Origin: Chloroflexota bacterium
GTDB taxonomy: Bacteria > Chloroflexota > Dehalococcoidia > E44-bin15
Direction: 5' to 3'
DNA: 6,496 bases
Assembly: GCA_015222405.1 (NCBI GenBank)
Contig: JADFVG010000099.1
Span: forward strand, 1 to 6,496
Position numbers and translations under genes: made by a program. Of the stretch, positions 5,505 to 6,496 are shown piece by piece. The notes under the pieces are model-generated. The model was not told the origin of the DNA, ran no database searches, and worked only from the letters and a program-made list of their open reading frames with translations. How positions within the stretch are numbered: the stretch's first letter is position 1; every line of letters starts with the position of its first letter.

Positions 5505-6496
5505 GCCAAGAACACCATTCCCACTAAAGCGCCGACGGAAAGAGCCTTCCTGGTAGGTGTCAAGATAAAAGGGGCTAGCGATACCTGGTCGGTGGAAGAC
5601 TCGCTGGAGGAGCTTGCCCTGTTGGCGGATACCGCCGGGGCAGAGGTGGTGGGGGCGCTAGTGCAGCGCCTGACAAAGCCAAATGCCGCCTATTACCTGG
5701 GCAAGGGGAAGGTAAGGGAGTTGGCCGACCTCAGGCGAGAGGTAGGGTATGATGTGGTCCTCTTCGATGATGAGCTTTCACCGACACAGCAAAGAAATCT
5801 GGAACGAACGCTGGAAGCTAAGATCATCGACCGCACCGCTCTCATCTTAGATATCTTTGCCAAGCGGGCGCAGACCCACGAGGGGCGTCTCCAGGTGGAA
5901 CTAGCGCAGCATGAATATCTTTTGCCCCGCTTGGCGGGACAATGGAGCCACTTGGAGCGCCTCGGCGGCGGCATCGGCACTAGGGGGCCCGGTGAGGCGC
6001 AGCTGGAAACCGACCGCCGCCTGGTGCGGCAGAAGATCCAACGCTTGAAAAAGGAGATCGAGCGGGTAAGAAAGCATCGTGCCCTCTATCGGCGTCGTCG
6101 CAGCCTGCAGGGTATCCCCACCGTGGCTATCATCGGCTACACCAACGCAGGCAAAAGCACCTTATTAAACGCCCTCAGCAAAGCCGATGTCTTTGTTGAA
6201 GATAAGCTATTTGCCACCCTCGATCCCACCACCAGAAGGTTGACCCTGCCCAACAAGCAACAGGTGCTCATCAGCGATACGGTGGGCTTTATCCAGAAGC
6301 TGCCCCCCACGGTAATTGCTGCCTTTAGAGCCACCCTGGAAGAACTGAGAGAGGCTCACTTGCTTCTGCATATTGTTGACATAACGCACGAAAACGCTGC
6401 CGAGCAAAGCATAACCGTGGACAAGATTCTCTCTGAACTGGGGCTGGGCGATAAGCCGAAGATCACTATTCTTAACAAGGTTGACCTATTCGTTCA
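5502..6496 (+). CDS. hflX: GTPase HflX, ribosome-associated (3' truncated by window; non-standard start codon)
   Basis: The frame stays open from 5502 to the window edge, giving 331 residues of a family usually about 400-440 long. HflX is a GTP-hydrolysing, ribosome-binding factor; in well-studied bacteria it splits stalled or hibernating 70S ribosomes. The N-terminal domain starts with ERAFLVGV (13-20) and SLEELA. It includes the conserved KPNAAYYLGKGKV segment and the glycine-rich loop LGGGIGTRGPGEAQLETDRR (154-173), then a charged coiled coil. The G domain has the P-loop GYTNAGKS (212-219), TLDPTTR, DTVGFIQKLP (Asp259) and NKVD (325-328). The codon at the expected start, after AAGGAGG, is ATC. 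The first standard in-frame start is GTG 5592, which lacks a ribosome-binding site and would remove the conserved first strand. Function is certain; the start is not. Confidence 0.93.
   Translation, partial: MAKNTIPTKAPTERAFLVGVKIKGASDTWSVEDSLEELALLADTAGAEVVGALVQRLTKPNAAYYLGKGKVRELADLRREVGYDVVLFDDELSPTQQRNLERTLEAKIIDRTALILDIFAKRAQTHEGRLQVELAQHEYLLPRLAGQWSHLERLGGGIGTRGPGEAQLETDRRLVRQKIQRLKKEIERVRKHRALYRRRRSLQGIPTVAIIGYTNAGKSTLLNALSKADVFVEDKLFATLDPTTRRLTLPNKQQVLISDTVGFIQKLPPTVIAAFRATLEELREAHLLLHIVDITHENAAEQSITVDKILSELGLGDKPKITILNKVDLFV

Overview
The window is a densely packed stretch of a bacterial chromosome with every gene on the + strand. It holds eight genes: two cut by the window edges and six complete. 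Gene content and protein style suggest Chloroflexota, most likely a Dehalococcoidia-type organism. The clues are an archaeal-type cofactor-independent phosphoglycerate mutase (ApgM) placed directly between pgk and tpiA, and the diaminopimelate aminotransferase (DapL) route to lysine. This placement is inferred from gene content, not from a database search. The DNA is moderately GC-rich and even in style across all genes. I see no mobile elements, RNA genes, CRISPR arrays or convincing terminators.

Layout: the 3' end of pgk (1-69), apgM (69-1274), tpiA (1282-2046), miaA (2043-2960), dapF (2970-3794), a small pentapeptide-repeat protein (3846-4274), dapL (4306-5487), and hflX running off the right edge (5502 to beyond 6496). 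pgk/apgM overlap by one base (TGATG) and tpiA/miaA by four (ATGA). Most other gaps are 7-31 bases. The largest gap, 51 bases between dapF and the pentapeptide gene, holds the only promoter-like pair I could find, so transcription may be boosted there. No stretch over 300 bases lacks a gene.

Functionally, pgk, apgM and tpiA are central glycolytic/gluconeogenic steps. dapF and dapL are the last two steps to meso-diaminopimelate: DapL converts tetrahydrodipicolinate to LL-DAP, and DapF epimerises it. miaA (tRNA A37 prenylation) and hflX (ribosome-associated GTPase) are translation-quality genes. The pentapeptide protein, sitting between the two DAP genes, has no assignable function.

The main anomaly is the start of hflX. 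The reading frame is intact and conserved from just after a strong Shine-Dalgarno sequence, but the codon at the expected start is ATC, and no ATG, GTG or TTG is available without deleting the conserved N-terminus. This is either a rare non-AUG start or a single-base sequence error. I found no clearly new biological system; the rest is ordinary housekeeping DNA with some local points of interest.
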